A stretch of DNA of 64,000 nt from Paraburkholderia lacunae (GTDB taxonomy: Bacteria > Pseudomonadota > Gammaproteobacteria > Burkholderiales > Burkholderiaceae). The translations under genes and the position numbers were made by a program. The notes beneath the pieces are model-generated. The model worked only from the letters and a program-made list of their open reading frames with translations. It had not been told where the DNA came from and did no database searches. The stretch lies in contig NZ_QHKS01000022.1 in NCBI RefSeq assembly GCF_003353175.1, positions 251 to 64,250 of the forward strand, in the 5' to 3' direction. Of this stretch, positions 1 to 8,026 are shown in pieces; within the stretch, counting starts at the first letter, position 1; each line of letters opens with the position of its first letter.

Positions 1-770
1 CTGATTGCCTTTGCGTGGGAAGTGACGTTAGGCGCCAGTACAGCAAAGCCCAAAATCCGCCGATAGAAAGAAAACGGCATCGGCATGGGATACCGCCGCC
101 AAGCGATGGGCTGAGCGCCCTGAAAGTGCGTTTTGATAACGGTTAGTGACGGAAAAACACAAGTCCTCGCGGAGGCAATCGACGACTCGCTTTGTCGCCT
201 CGCAGTTGGAACGTCTGCTCAAGTCCGAAAGCGGGAAGAGGCCGCAGGTGTGAGCAAAACATGGACGATCGCGTCCGGCAGCATGTCCAATGAAGGGGGC
301 CGTTTAGCTCGCGCCAAACGGCTCGCACAGGTACGCATGTCCGATGCAAATACACGTTGCTGTCGTTTACAACCGACGACGCTGCACTTCAACGAATCGA
401 ATGGTCTTCGAACGTGTCGACTTTGCGAAGAAAGATTTCGCCGCTGTCAGAGATCGCGTTTAGCACATGTCTGCACGGAATTTCCGCATTTGCGTCACCC
501 GCTCCCAAACAAGTACCAATGGCGTTTTCAGGACCTCCATGAAATCCGTGATTTGGGACAATCGTCCGGGTTGTGCAAAATCGGGCGGTTGTCGCGTGGA
601 GAGCCGCTTGCAGTAGCGGCTTGGCGCTTCTGCTGAAGTGCCGTCCCACGCAGATCAACAGTCCGCGCGGACTGCTGACCGAATACGGTGAAGTAACGGA
701 CAAGGTCCGCACCAAGTCGCACCGGCAATACCGGGCCTTTGGCCAGGCTATTGAAGCGTCGGACAAAAAC
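1..770. other. Left-edge region without an intact gene
   Basis: I see no convincing intact coding region here. Open frames exist on both strands, but none has a recognisable family signature over its length, a good ribosome binding site or neighbours that support it. The only piece I can relate to a family is a short IS110-type transposase relic (621-707). The stretch is best read as degraded accessory DNA bordering the chemoreceptor gene that follows. Confidence 0.5.
621..707 (+). pseudogene. IS110-family transposase relic
   Basis: In one plus-strand frame a run of about 29 codons reads like the middle of an IS110/IS1111 transposase; the core residues are PTQINSPRGLLTEYGEV. Intact family members there usually have a conserved 'IN-LRGLL-EYG' segment before the C-terminal half. 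The frame before and after loses all resemblance, and no flanking inverted repeats or intact DEDD catalytic region remain. I read it as an inactive scrap. The assignment rests on one short motif. Confidence 0.4.
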
Positions 771-773
771 CCT

Positions 774-2348
774 CTACACCACCGCGGCACCCTCCTTTAA
801 GCGGAACACGGCCACCGCGTCGTTCAACTCCCGGCTCTGCTCTTTGAGTGAAACTGCAGCAGCCGACGCTTCTTCGACCAGTGCGGAATTCTGCTGTGTC
901 ATCTCCTCCATCTGCGTCACGCTCGTGTTGACGAGTTCAATGCCGACCGTCTGTTCGCTCGAGGCGAGACTGATCTCGGCCATGATGGCGGTCACGCGCC
1001 TGACGGCCAGCACCACTTCGTCCATCGTGGCGCCAGCGTGGGCGACGAGCGTGCTGCCGTCCTTGACCTTGACGGTCGAGTCGCCAATCAGTTCGTTGAT
1101 TTCTTTGGCTGCCGCCGCGGAGCGCTGTGCGAGGTTGCGCACCTCGGCGGCGACCACCGCGAAGCCGCGCCCCTGTTCGCCTGCACGAGCCGCTTCGACA
1201 GCCGCATTCAACGCCAGAATGTTTGTCTGGAACGCAATGCCTTCGATTACCCCCACGATGCCGACGATCCGATTCGAGCTTCCCGAGATTGCATCCATTG
1301 TTGCCACAACCTGGTTCACCACCTGGCCACCACGCGCGGCGATATCCGAGGCGCCCGTGGCAAGTTCGGCGGCACGGCGCGCGTTGTCGGCGTTCTGACG
1401 AACGGTGGCGGTCAACTGTTCCATGCTGGCTGCCGCCTGCTGAAGCGAGGCCGCCTGTTGCTCGGTGCGCACCGACAGATCCAGGTTGCCGCTCGCAATG
1501 GCATGCGCATCGTGCACGATGGCCTCGGTGCTCGCGCGAACCTTCTGAACCGTCTGTACAAGGCTGTTCTGCATGCTTTTCAGCGCGTCGAGCAAATAAC
1601 TCATCTCGTTGTGGCGCTGCACGGCGATCACGCTGGTCAGATCACCGTCCGCGATGCGGCTGAAATGATCAACCGCCAAGTTGATCGGCTCTACGATTGC
1701 CCGCGCGAGGGTGCGCTGCGCCAGCGCACCGATCAGGAGCGCCACCCCGCCGGTTATCCCGAGCGCCCACGATATGATGCGAAGGCGCGCCTCGGCGCGC
1801 TCGAAGCGCGCCTTCTCACGTTTGACCTGATAGTCTTCGAGCGCTGTAAGCGCGGCTTGATAGTCGGCAAAGAGGGCCGCCGGCGCCTCCCGCTGCGTCG
1901 TGAGGAAATCGACAAGGTTGTCGTCGTCGAGCTGTTTCAGCGCAAGCTCAAAGACCTGATTGAGAAGCTGTTGTCGCTTGGCCTGCATTGCATCGAGCAG
2001 CGGCTGTTCCGTGCTGTCCGGCACGTGCAGTGTCCGGTAAGCGTCCAATTCCCGGTTGCTCGCGCCGAGCAGAGCATGCAGTTGCACGATTGCAGACTTC
2101 GCCGGCTTGCCGGCACTGATAATCTGCTCCGTTTCGCCGAGACCGCCGCGCAACAGCAGAAGACGTTCGGAACTCGTTTTCAGGTGCAACAGCGCGGCGG
2201 TGTCGTCTTGATACATGTCACGCAACGCAGTGCTGCTGTCGTAAAGGCCGCCAATGCCGGCCACGATGACCAGAATCAGCAATAGCGTGTAACCGGCGAT
2301 CGTCGCGGCCAACCCACCGCGGATGGTGATGTGTCTGGGCATGGGCAT
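774..2348 (-). CDS. Methyl-accepting chemotaxis protein
   Basis: Inner-membrane chemoreceptor of 524 residues that would signal to CheA/CheW. It has an N-terminal transmembrane helix (about residues 10-32), a periplasmic helical region of about 150 residues of the four-helix-bundle type, a second membrane helix near 190-210, a HAMP segment and a long signalling coiled coil. The hairpin tip is typical (FQTNILALNAAVEAARAGEQ). There is no C-terminal pentapeptide tether for CheR/CheB. I chose the Met at 2348 because the membrane helix then starts about nine residues in; the frame stays open upstream to 2483 but that extension has no receptor character. It lies alone, with no che genes nearby, so the ligand is unknown. 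Confidence 0.93.
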   Translation of the reverse strand: MPMPRHITIRGGLAATIAGYTLLLILVIVAGIGGLYDSSTALRDMYQDDTAALLHLKTSSERLLLLRGGLGETEQIISAGKPAKSAIVQLHALLGASNRELDAYRTLHVPDSTEQPLLDAMQAKRQQLLNQVFELALKQLDDDNLVDFLTTQREAPAALFADYQAALTALEDYQVKREKARFERAEARLRIISWALGITGGVALLIGALAQRTLARAIVEPINLAVDHFSRIADGDLTSVIAVQRHNEMSYLLDALKSMQNSLVQTVQKVRASTEAIVHDAHAIASGNLDLSVRTEQQAASLQQAAASMEQLTATVRQNADNARRAAELATGASDIAARGGQVVNQVVATMDAISGSSNRIVGIVGVIEGIAFQTNILALNAAVEAARAGEQGRGFAVVAAEVRNLAQRSAAAAKEINELIGDSTVKVKDGSTLVAHAGATMDEVVLAVRRVTAIMAEISLASSEQTVGIELVNTSVTQMEEMTQQNSALVEEASAAAVSLKEQSRELNDAVAVFRLKEGAAVV

Positions 2349-2562
2349 GAGACCGGATCGGGTAGCGTCTAGACGCCGCCTGCCCAGTCCGTTCCTCCGG
2401 ATAGCAAAGATCGAGCTGTAAGGAATGACTTGTTGGACCGACCCCAGCATTACGGCAGGAACGACACCGGGCATTTGCGGCAAAGCGACGTGGATACAGC
2501 GAATTGCGACACGCGCGCAGGGCGCTCGCTTTTGTTCAGGATTGTCCGCATCTCCTCAACGG

Positions 2563-2655
2563 ATAGGGGTAGGAAACGGCGATCGCCGTCCCCTCCCTCC
2601 GAATCCGGTGTGCAGTTTTCCCGCGACGGGCTCTCCAGTCAGTTGTTTCCACATC
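2563..2655 (-). mobile_element. Group II intron 3' end (domains V and VI), remnant
   Basis: Read on the minus strand, 2633 to 2601 looks like domain V: it starts GAGCCCG, has a GCGGGAAAACTGC tip with a GAAA-type loop, and ends CCGGATTC. It is followed by GGAGGGAGGGG and a second hairpin (GACGGCGATCGCCGTTTCC) like domain VI, ending CCCCTAT at 2563, a usual 'AY' intron end. One pair near the base of domain V is mismatched and the element is 33 rather than 34 nt, so some decay is likely. No reverse transcriptase precedes it; an IS6-type relic lies there instead. It is a truncated, presumably dead copy. Confidence 0.6.
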
Positions 2656-2666
2656 GGGATCGGCGC

Positions 2667-2786
2667 GGCGCCGAACTTCTCGCACCAGCGGCGAATCGTC
2701 TCGTAGCTGACCGTCACGCCGCGCTCGAACAGCAGCTCTTCGATGTCGGGCAGGCTGAGCTGGAACCGGAAGGCAATCGTGACAGT
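2667..2786 (-). pseudogene. IS6-family transposase N-terminal relic
   Basis: The frame begins just after a stop codon and reads FRFQLSLPDIEELLFERGV then TVSYETIRRWCEKFGA. This is the conserved HTH-containing N-terminal block of IS6/IS26-type DDE transposases. Resemblance stops abruptly at about 2667, where the sequence changes to the tail of a group II intron. The DDE catalytic domain is absent and the upstream frame is closed by a TAG. The junction suggests one mobile element deleted into another. Confidence 0.65.
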
Positions 2787-2872
2787 GCCGTTCTACGCTA
2801 CAGCCAGCCGGGCACAAGAAAGGAGAACTCTCTCAGCCTCGGCGGCCCATACCCCGGCGTTGCCCCTCAAGG

Positions 2873-4339
2873 CTAGCTTGCCTCCTTCTGGCGACGACTG
2901 CCTTGCGCGATGTCGATTGCGGTCGCCTTGATCAGTTCGAACACATCATCAAGGTTAGGCATTCGGAGACTGCCACGCCCGATGAAAATCAACAAGCCTT
3001 CGAGTTGCGTCACGATGAGCGTCGCACGCGACAGACATTCGCGCGCCGTAGCCGCTCGATCAATTTCGCGCACCAAATCCACGTAGATCGCACGATACGC
3101 GAAATACGCCCTCTTCAGCAGGTCTCGAGTAATTTCAGAACGCCCCGTAACCGATAACATCTCGAGCCAAAAACGGCTGACACGTGGATCGGAATTCTCC
3201 TCGAATACATCCTCGATCAACTCGCAAAGCCGTTGCAATGGCGGTTTGTCACTTGGCCTTCCCATGTCTGCGTATCGCTCGAGATACGTGTTCATGAGAG
3301 TAGTCACCGTGAAGTTGAAAAGATCCTCACGTGTCGGGAAATAGTGCTGCAGTGCTGACGGCAGCAACCCCAGCTCGCGGGCGATGCGCGCTTGAGTAAA
3401 GTTCGCATAACCCTCGGATGCGAATACATTGGCAGCCGTAGTCACGATCTCATTGATCTTCGTCTCTCGGCGCTTCGCCTGCATTGTTGGTCTGCTATAG
3501 AGGGCATCTTTGCCCTTGCGGTGCACAGCCAATTCGAGGCGACCTTGCAGCACGTAGATATCGGACCCGAATACTGCGGCGTGCGACGGTCCTGTCCCTG
3601 CACGGTAGGATCGCATTTTTTTGACTGCGTCAAGGTCGTCAAGCCCAGCGTGGTTTCCTGCGAGAGGCTGCTTACCCGAGAGTCCGGCGATCTTCCGCAT
3701 GTAGCGCTTTGCGGCGCGCGCGAATGCGGCGTTATCCTTCTCGGACTCCCCGCCTTCGCGCTGGAATAGCATCATGCCGCCCGCCAGAGCAGCAAGTGCA
3801 AACGCGCGCACATGGCATTCGTCTTTTGTCAACGTTCGATCGATTTGCTTGATGAGGCCGGCGATAGCATCGAGATACTGCGAATAAATGTCACCCATCA
3901 ATTCCGCGGCATAGGATTCGCGATGCCCGAATGCCCACGCTTCAATGAGGAAACTCGTCAGCTTGGTCTCGTAGATATCAAGGAAGATACGCTCCGCTAA
4001 CGCTGAGTAGCGACTCGAAGCATTTTCCCCCTGCCTATTGATCAACTCCGCGTAGCGCTCCAGCGTCTCGCGCATGCCCGATTCGAGAGTCACTCGCAGC
4101 AATTCTTCCTTGGTTCGAAAATAGTACTGCAGATTTCCTAGCGTAATTCCAACTCGCGCAGCCACACGGCGTGCCGAAAACGTCGCGTACCCATCCTCTT
4201 CGAAAACCTCTCTGGCGGCACGCACAATCTCGGCGAGACGAAGCTCCCCCTTGCTCCGCTGCCCTCGCGTGATATCGGGCGCGGTGAGATTGACGTCAGC
4301 GGGCGTCGGCACCACTGGCAACATCATCATGCTAGGCAT
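2873..4339 (-). CDS. Tandem double-TetR transcriptional regulator
   Basis: A 488-residue protein containing two complete TetR/AcrR-type regulators in one chain, where a usual family member has about 200 residues. The first HTH covers about residues 35-85 (core GITLGNLQYYFRTKEELL) with a ligand/dimer domain to about 225. A linker of roughly 65 residues follows. The second HTH spans about 293-345 (core GLLPSALQHYFPTREDLF), again with a C-terminal domain. The two halves are clearly different, so this is not a recent duplication. The start at 4339 follows GGAGGAG with five bases between. The two halves may act as a single-chain dimer; that is inference. The likely -35 (TTGACC, minus strand, ending near 4381) overlaps a TGACCTA motif shared with the repeat array further upstream, which would fit autoregulation. 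Confidence 0.9.
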   Translation of the reverse strand: MPSMMMLPVVPTPADVNLTAPDITRGQRSKGELRLAEIVRAAREVFEEDGYATFSARRVAARVGITLGNLQYYFRTKEELLRVTLESGMRETLERYAELINRQGENASSRYSALAERIFLDIYETKLTSFLIEAWAFGHRESYAAELMGDIYSQYLDAIAGLIKQIDRTLTKDECHVRAFALAALAGGMMLFQREGGESEKDNAAFARAAKRYMRKIAGLSGKQPLAGNHAGLDDLDAVKKMRSYRAGTGPSHAAVFGSDIYVLQGRLELAVHRKGKDALYSRPTMQAKRRETKINEIVTTAANVFASEGYANFTQARIARELGLLPSALQHYFPTREDLFNFTVTTLMNTYLERYADMGRPSDKPPLQRLCELIEDVFEENSDPRVSRFWLEMLSVTGRSEITRDLLKRAYFAYRAIYVDLVREIDRAATARECLSRATLIVTQLEGLLIFIGRGSLRMPNLDDVFELIKATAIDIAQGSRRQKEAS

Positions 4340-4378
4340 GCTAGCTCCTCCAACAAAGGAAATACTTTGAATTTATTG

Positions 4379-4385
4379 TAGGTCA
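4379..4385 (+). promoter_or_regulatory. Single TAGGTCA motif in the double-TetR promoter
   Basis: This heptamer matches the core of the four-copy array at 4625-4698. On the minus strand it reads TGACCTA and overlaps a TTGACC that could be the -35 of the double-TetR gene, with a TATTTC about 16 bp downstream as a possible -10. Binding by the double-TetR protein is only a hypothesis. Confidence 0.35.
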
Positions 4386-4624
4386 ACGCACCGGGTAACG
4401 GAAATTTCCTGCAGTGACGTTGTTGGACTCGCTCTACGTGGCGGCGTTTTGCAACGCTGACACGCAATGAAAGGGCCAAATCGATCGCGGATAGGGAATT
4501 CCGGCAAACTCTCCAGTCGTGGTCGGCGCTACCAGTGGGCCTCAGCGCCCTATTTGGTCTGCAACGCACCCCATCGCTTCACGTCAGACAGATAGGTGTT
4601 TTCACTCTCTTTTCCGCCTTGATT

Positions 4625-4698
4625 TTAGGTCACACACACACTAATCTTAGGTCAAATAACAGGATATTTTTGGTCATATTGCACTGACAATTAGGTCG
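4625..4698 (+). repeat. Four TTAGGTCA direct repeats with exact 22-bp period
   Basis: TTAGGTCA occurs at 4625-4632 and 4647-4654, TTTGGTCA at 4669-4676 and TTAGGTCG at 4691-4698. The start-to-start distance is exactly 22 bp each time, about two turns of B-DNA, so all copies face the same side of the helix. The bases between copies are not conserved. The array ends 48 bp before the start codon of the small gene at 4746, where a promoter would lie, so it looks like a cooperative operator or activator array. Iterons of a replication origin also use near-22-bp units, but no rep gene or AT-rich melting region is evident. Confidence 0.65.
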
Positions 4699-4745
4699 CA
4701 GCGCTTTTGAGTCGGCAGTCGGTCTGTGCAGCTGGAGGCATTGAA

Positions 4746-5063
4746 ATGTCGCCGTCCTACGCGTTGCTCGAGCGCCAAAGCGAGTGCCAGGTAACCTCCC
4801 CGTCGCCGCACAATGGCGAAGACCTAGCGAGGATCAGTCAATCGCTCCGAGGTCAGGTAAAAAAATGGTTTGCACCAGGGATTAATACGTCGGTGAAATT
4901 GACTCGACACGACAATCCGAACCTTCAATGCGTCCGGGCGGAGCTGATTTCAACAACGCAGCAGAAGATAATCTTTTTCTTTAGACATCCTGATGGTGAG
5001 TGGCGAGTATTCCCTCCTCGCCCAACGCAGCCGACCATGCGTTCCTGCTTGATGGCGGCATAA
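4746..5063 (+). CDS. Small protein of unknown function
   Basis: A 105-residue protein I cannot assign to a family. It begins MSPSYALLERQSECQ and contains RGQVKKWFAPGINTSVKLTR, with a basic central part and a hydrophobic IIFFF stretch near residue 75. There is no signal peptide or clear membrane helix. The Met at 4746 is preferred over an earlier start because GGAGG lies seven bases before it. It is followed 35 bp downstream by another small gene in the same direction, and the phased TTAGGTCA array sits in its promoter region, so the two may form a regulated pair. Confidence 0.55.
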   Translation: MSPSYALLERQSECQVTSPSPHNGEDLARISQSLRGQVKKWFAPGINTSVKLTRHDNPNLQCVRAELISTTQQKIIFFFRHPDGEWRVFPPRPTQPTMRSCLMAA

Positions 5064-5098
5064 ATCATCGTCGCTAATAATTGAAAGGAGTGGATGAG

Positions 5099-5290
5099 AT
5101 GGACATCCTTGAAATGGCCCGAAATTCCGGCATGCTCGTGATGCTGGACGGACGAATCGGCCGTGAGGAATATCACAGCGTGTCTGGCTCGCTGCAGGCG
5201 CTTCAGCGATTCGCAGATGCCTTACGCGACTCTCTCAGCCTCAAGGCGAATGAAAACAGTGCTTGTCGCCAGCACGTCGTTTGGTTGTAA
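5099..5290 (+). CDS. Small protein of unknown function
   Basis: A 63-residue protein starting MDILEMARNSGMLVMLDG, with a GREEY motif followed by an amphipathic helix (VSGSLQALQRFADALRDSL). The start at 5099 has GAAAGGAG with eight bases between, a strong ribosome binding site. I recognise the general pattern from small Burkholderia proteins but know no function. It directly follows the 4746 gene and is probably co-transcribed with it. Confidence 0.55.
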   Translation: MDILEMARNSGMLVMLDGRIGREEYHSVSGSLQALQRFADALRDSLSLKANENSACRQHVVWL

Positions 5291-5350
5291 CTGGTTATTT
5301 GCTGACGCCTTATCCGGCGATGTGCTTCCTGACGTCCGCTCTCTTCCGGT

Positions 5351-5630
5351 TCACCGTGCGCTGTCGATGATCGATCCGCCATCCGGCGTAAAGCTGTAGC
5401 CTGTCACGAACTGTGCGTCCAAGGTCGCGAGAAATAGGACGACGCGCGCGATGTCCTCCTCCGGCAAACCGAATCGGGCGAGTGCGTTGATCGGTGGAGG
5501 CGCATTAGCCTCGTTGCCCCTGCCTCCTCCAATGGCGGGACATTGTTAATACTGATCTTGTCGGCTGCCCAATCTGTCCCAAGTATCGAACTCACATGCT
5601 GTTGAAGTTCGTAAATTCCGCTAATGACTT
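5351..5630 (-). pseudogene. Short-chain dehydrogenase C-terminal relic, frameshifted
   Basis: One minus-strand frame reads GTDWAADKISINNVPP, typical of the segment after the catalytic Tyr/Lys in SDR enzymes. After a shift near 5490-5520 a second frame reads ARFGLPEEDIARVVLFLAT then FVTGYSFTPDGGSIID, the usual SDR C-terminus, and ends at a stop at 5351. The Rossmann N-terminus and the YxxxK catalytic motif are missing. This is the decayed last third of an SDR oxidoreductase. Confidence 0.65.
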
Positions 5631-5642
5631 CCGTTGGAGCGC

Positions 5643-5815
5643 TACACCCACTGCGCCGGTCCGCACTGTAACGGCGCCGCGCGCGGCGCTTCGCGCAATT
5701 GGGGCGCCCGGTCAAGCTGATGATCGGCGGCATCACGGGCTGGCTCGACGAAGGGCTCGAGCTTGAACTCGCGCAAGCCACGGCCGTGCAGGAGACCACC
5801 GGTTCCAGCCACTGA
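5643..5815 (+). pseudogene. Rhodanese-like C-terminal relic, frameshifted
   Basis: One frame reads CAGPHCNGAARGA, like the active-site loop of a rhodanese-domain sulfurtransferase. After a one-base shift near 5686-5690 the next frame reads FAQLGRPVKLMIGGITGWLD and continues to a TGA at 5813-5815. Together they match the last roughly 55 residues of a single-domain rhodanese. The N-terminal part is gone, and it converges with the SDR relic. Confidence 0.6.
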
Positions 5816-5905
5816 CTATGGCCAGGATAATGAAAATCAATTAAATAAACCCCACCATCAGTCGATAACCAGTTAAGCCGCTTCCCTTTCGTGGTTGGAC
5901 TTGAC

Positions 5906-7975
5906 ATGCTGAGCTCTTACAATTTTTGGCTGGTGGCAATATCGTTCGTCGTCGCAACGCTAGCGTCATATACGGCGCTCGACCTGACCGGACGCATCTT
6001 CCTGCTCGCCTCGCCCCGTCTGCGCCACGCATGGCGGCTGGGGGGCGCCATGGCGCTCGGCGTCGGCATCTGGTCGATGCACTTCGTTGCGATGCTGGCA
6101 TTCTCGCTGCCGATTCCGCTCGGCTACGACTTCGCGACAACCGCCTATTCGCTGGGCCTCGCGATCGGCACGTCGTATCTGGCACTGTTCGTGACGACTC
6201 AGGCGCGGCTGACGGCGGCTCGGCTCGTGAGCGGCGGCGTGCTGATGGGGCTCGGCATTGCCGGCATGCACTACACCGGCATGGCGGCACTGCGGATGGA
6301 ACCCGGCATCCGCTATCAACCAGCGTGGCTGGCCGCCTCGATTGTCATTGCGATCGGCGCGTCGACCGCCGCGCTGTGGATCGCGCACGCGCTCAGCGAC
6401 GACGACAAGCGCCACGTGTTGCGCCAGCGTTTCGGCGCGGCGCTGGTGATGGGCGTCGCGATCAGCGGCATGCATTACGCCGGCATGGCCGCCGCCGAGT
6501 TCCCACCCGGCTCCGTGTGCGGCGCGGCCAAAGGGGTCAGCGCCGCGTGGCTCGCGACCTCGGTGATCCTGTTCACGTTTGCGATTCTGCTCGGCACGCT
6601 GCTGCTGTCGCGTTTCGATGCGCGCACCACCTTCCTGACCGGTGCGGTGTCGAGTCTGAACAGCCAGATCATGCGCCTCGCGACGCTCGACACACTGACC
6701 GGCTTGCCGAACCGCAACACGCTGACCGAGCGCATCGAACACGCGATTCACCGTTCGCGCCGTCAGCACTCGCTGTTCGCGATCCTGTTCATGGATCTCG
6801 ACGGTTTCAAGACCATCAACGATTCGCTTGGCCACTCGGCCGGCGACGAAGTGCTGTCCGCATTCGCGCAGCGCCTCCTGCTGTGCGTACGCGAGAACGA
6901 CACGGTGGCGCGGCTGGGCGGCGACGAATTCGTCGTGCTGTGCGAGAACCTCGCTTCACGCGAGGAGGCCGCCCTGATGGCCGAAGGTGTGCTCGAACGG
7001 ATGCGCCAAGGCGTGTGGGCGGATGCGCAGCCGTTGCAGGTGATGCCGAGCATCGGCATCGCGCTCTGTCCGCACGACGGCAATACCGTTGACACCCTGC
7101 TGAAACATGCCGACGCAGCCATGTACGAAGCAAAACGCGCCGGGCGCAGCACTTATCGCTTCTTCGAACGAAGCATGAACGAGGCCGCGACGCGCACGCT
7201 GCAAATCCAGCACGCCTTGCACGAAGCACTCGCCGCCGGACATTTCTCGCTGCACTTCCAGCCCAAGTTCGCCGGCAACGGCGACTCGCTGGCGGGCGCC
7301 GAAGCGCTGATCCGTCTGCATCACGCCGAGCTCGGCACACTCGCGCCGCTGGAGTTCATTCCGATTGCCGAGCGCTCGGGCCAGATCCTGCAGATCGGCT
7401 ACTGGGTCTTGCGCGACACCTGCCGGCAGATCCGCCGCTGGAGCGCGGAAGGTTTGCCGCCGATGAAAGTCGCGATCAATCTGTCGCCGCGTCAGTTGTC
7501 GCAACCGAACCTGGTCGCGAAGATGCTGGAGATCGTGCGGGCCGAAGGCGTGCGATGCGAACAGATCATGTTCGAAATCACCGAGTCCGTCGCGATGCAG
7601 GATGCGCCGAAAACCATCGAAATGATTCGCGCGTTCCAGGCAAGCGGCTTTGAAATCGCCATCGACGACTTCGGCACCGGCTACTCCAGCCTCGCCTATC
7701 TGCAACGCTTTCGCGTCAAGCAGCTGAAGATCGACCGTTTCTTCACCAATGGTCTCGACGAACATGGCGCGGAAGGCCACGCGATCATTTCGGCGATCAT
7801 CGCGCTCGCGCACTCGCTGGAGATGGACGTGGTGGCCGAAGGCGTCGAGACCGAATCGCAACGCGATATGCTCAAGGCGATGAGGTGCGACGAAATGCAG
7901 GGCTTCCTGCTCGGCAGGCCGCTTACCGCCGACGCCTTCAGCGACCTGCTTAGAGGAAGAATGGCCGCCGTATGA
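5906..7975 (+). CDS. MHYT-GGDEF-EAL cyclic-di-GMP signalling protein
   Basis: A 689-residue membrane protein. The N-terminal part (about 1-240) is an MHYT sensor with about seven membrane helices carrying MHFV, MHYT and MHYA motifs, thought in this family to bind metal or a small gas. A GGDEF domain follows (about 255-420) with intact GGDEF, so diguanylate cyclase activity is possible. An EAL domain ends the protein (about 435-685) with EALIR and DDFGTGYSSL, the residues expected of an active c-di-GMP phosphodiesterase. Both activities may therefore be present. The ATG at 5906 is preferred over the GTG at 5891, with GGTTGGA upstream. It is monocistronic, with no obvious partner. Confidence 0.95.
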   Translation: MLSSYNFWLVAISFVVATLASYTALDLTGRIFLLASPRLRHAWRLGGAMALGVGIWSMHFVAMLAFSLPIPLGYDFATTAYSLGLAIGTSYLALFVTTQARLTAARLVSGGVLMGLGIAGMHYTGMAALRMEPGIRYQPAWLAASIVIAIGASTAALWIAHALSDDDKRHVLRQRFGAALVMGVAISGMHYAGMAAAEFPPGSVCGAAKGVSAAWLATSVILFTFAILLGTLLLSRFDARTTFLTGAVSSLNSQIMRLATLDTLTGLPNRNTLTERIEHAIHRSRRQHSLFAILFMDLDGFKTINDSLGHSAGDEVLSAFAQRLLLCVRENDTVARLGGDEFVVLCENLASREEAALMAEGVLERMRQGVWADAQPLQVMPSIGIALCPHDGNTVDTLLKHADAAMYEAKRAGRSTYRFFERSMNEAATRTLQIQHALHEALAAGHFSLHFQPKFAGNGDSLAGAEALIRLHHAELGTLAPLEFIPIAERSGQILQIGYWVLRDTCRQIRRWSAEGLPPMKVAINLSPRQLSQPNLVAKMLEIVRAEGVRCEQIMFEITESVAMQDAPKTIEMIRAFQASGFEIAIDDFGTGYSSLAYLQRFRVKQLKIDRFFTNGLDEHGAEGHAIISAIIALAHSLEMDVVAEGVETESQRDMLKAMRCDEMQGFLLGRPLTADAFSDLLRGRMAAV

Positions 7976-8026
7976 ACAGTCGGCGTCAGATCCGTTTGCA
8001 ATCCCGTATCACAGCGTAGCCGCTCT

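Noticed and set aside
133..636. A 167-codon plus-strand ORF near the left edge
   Set aside because: It has no ribosome binding site, no recognisable family and an amino acid composition like random high-GC sequence. Overlapping frames of similar length exist on both strands.
1038..2285. A 415-codon plus-strand frame over the first chemoreceptor
   Set aside because: It is antisense to a clear chemoreceptor with intact signalling tip; no domain is recognisable in it.
4625..4698. Plasmid- or phage-type replication origin with iterons
   Set aside because: Spacing near 22 bp fits iterons, but only eight bases per unit are conserved and there is no replication initiator gene or DnaA box cluster nearby. 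An operator array is simpler.
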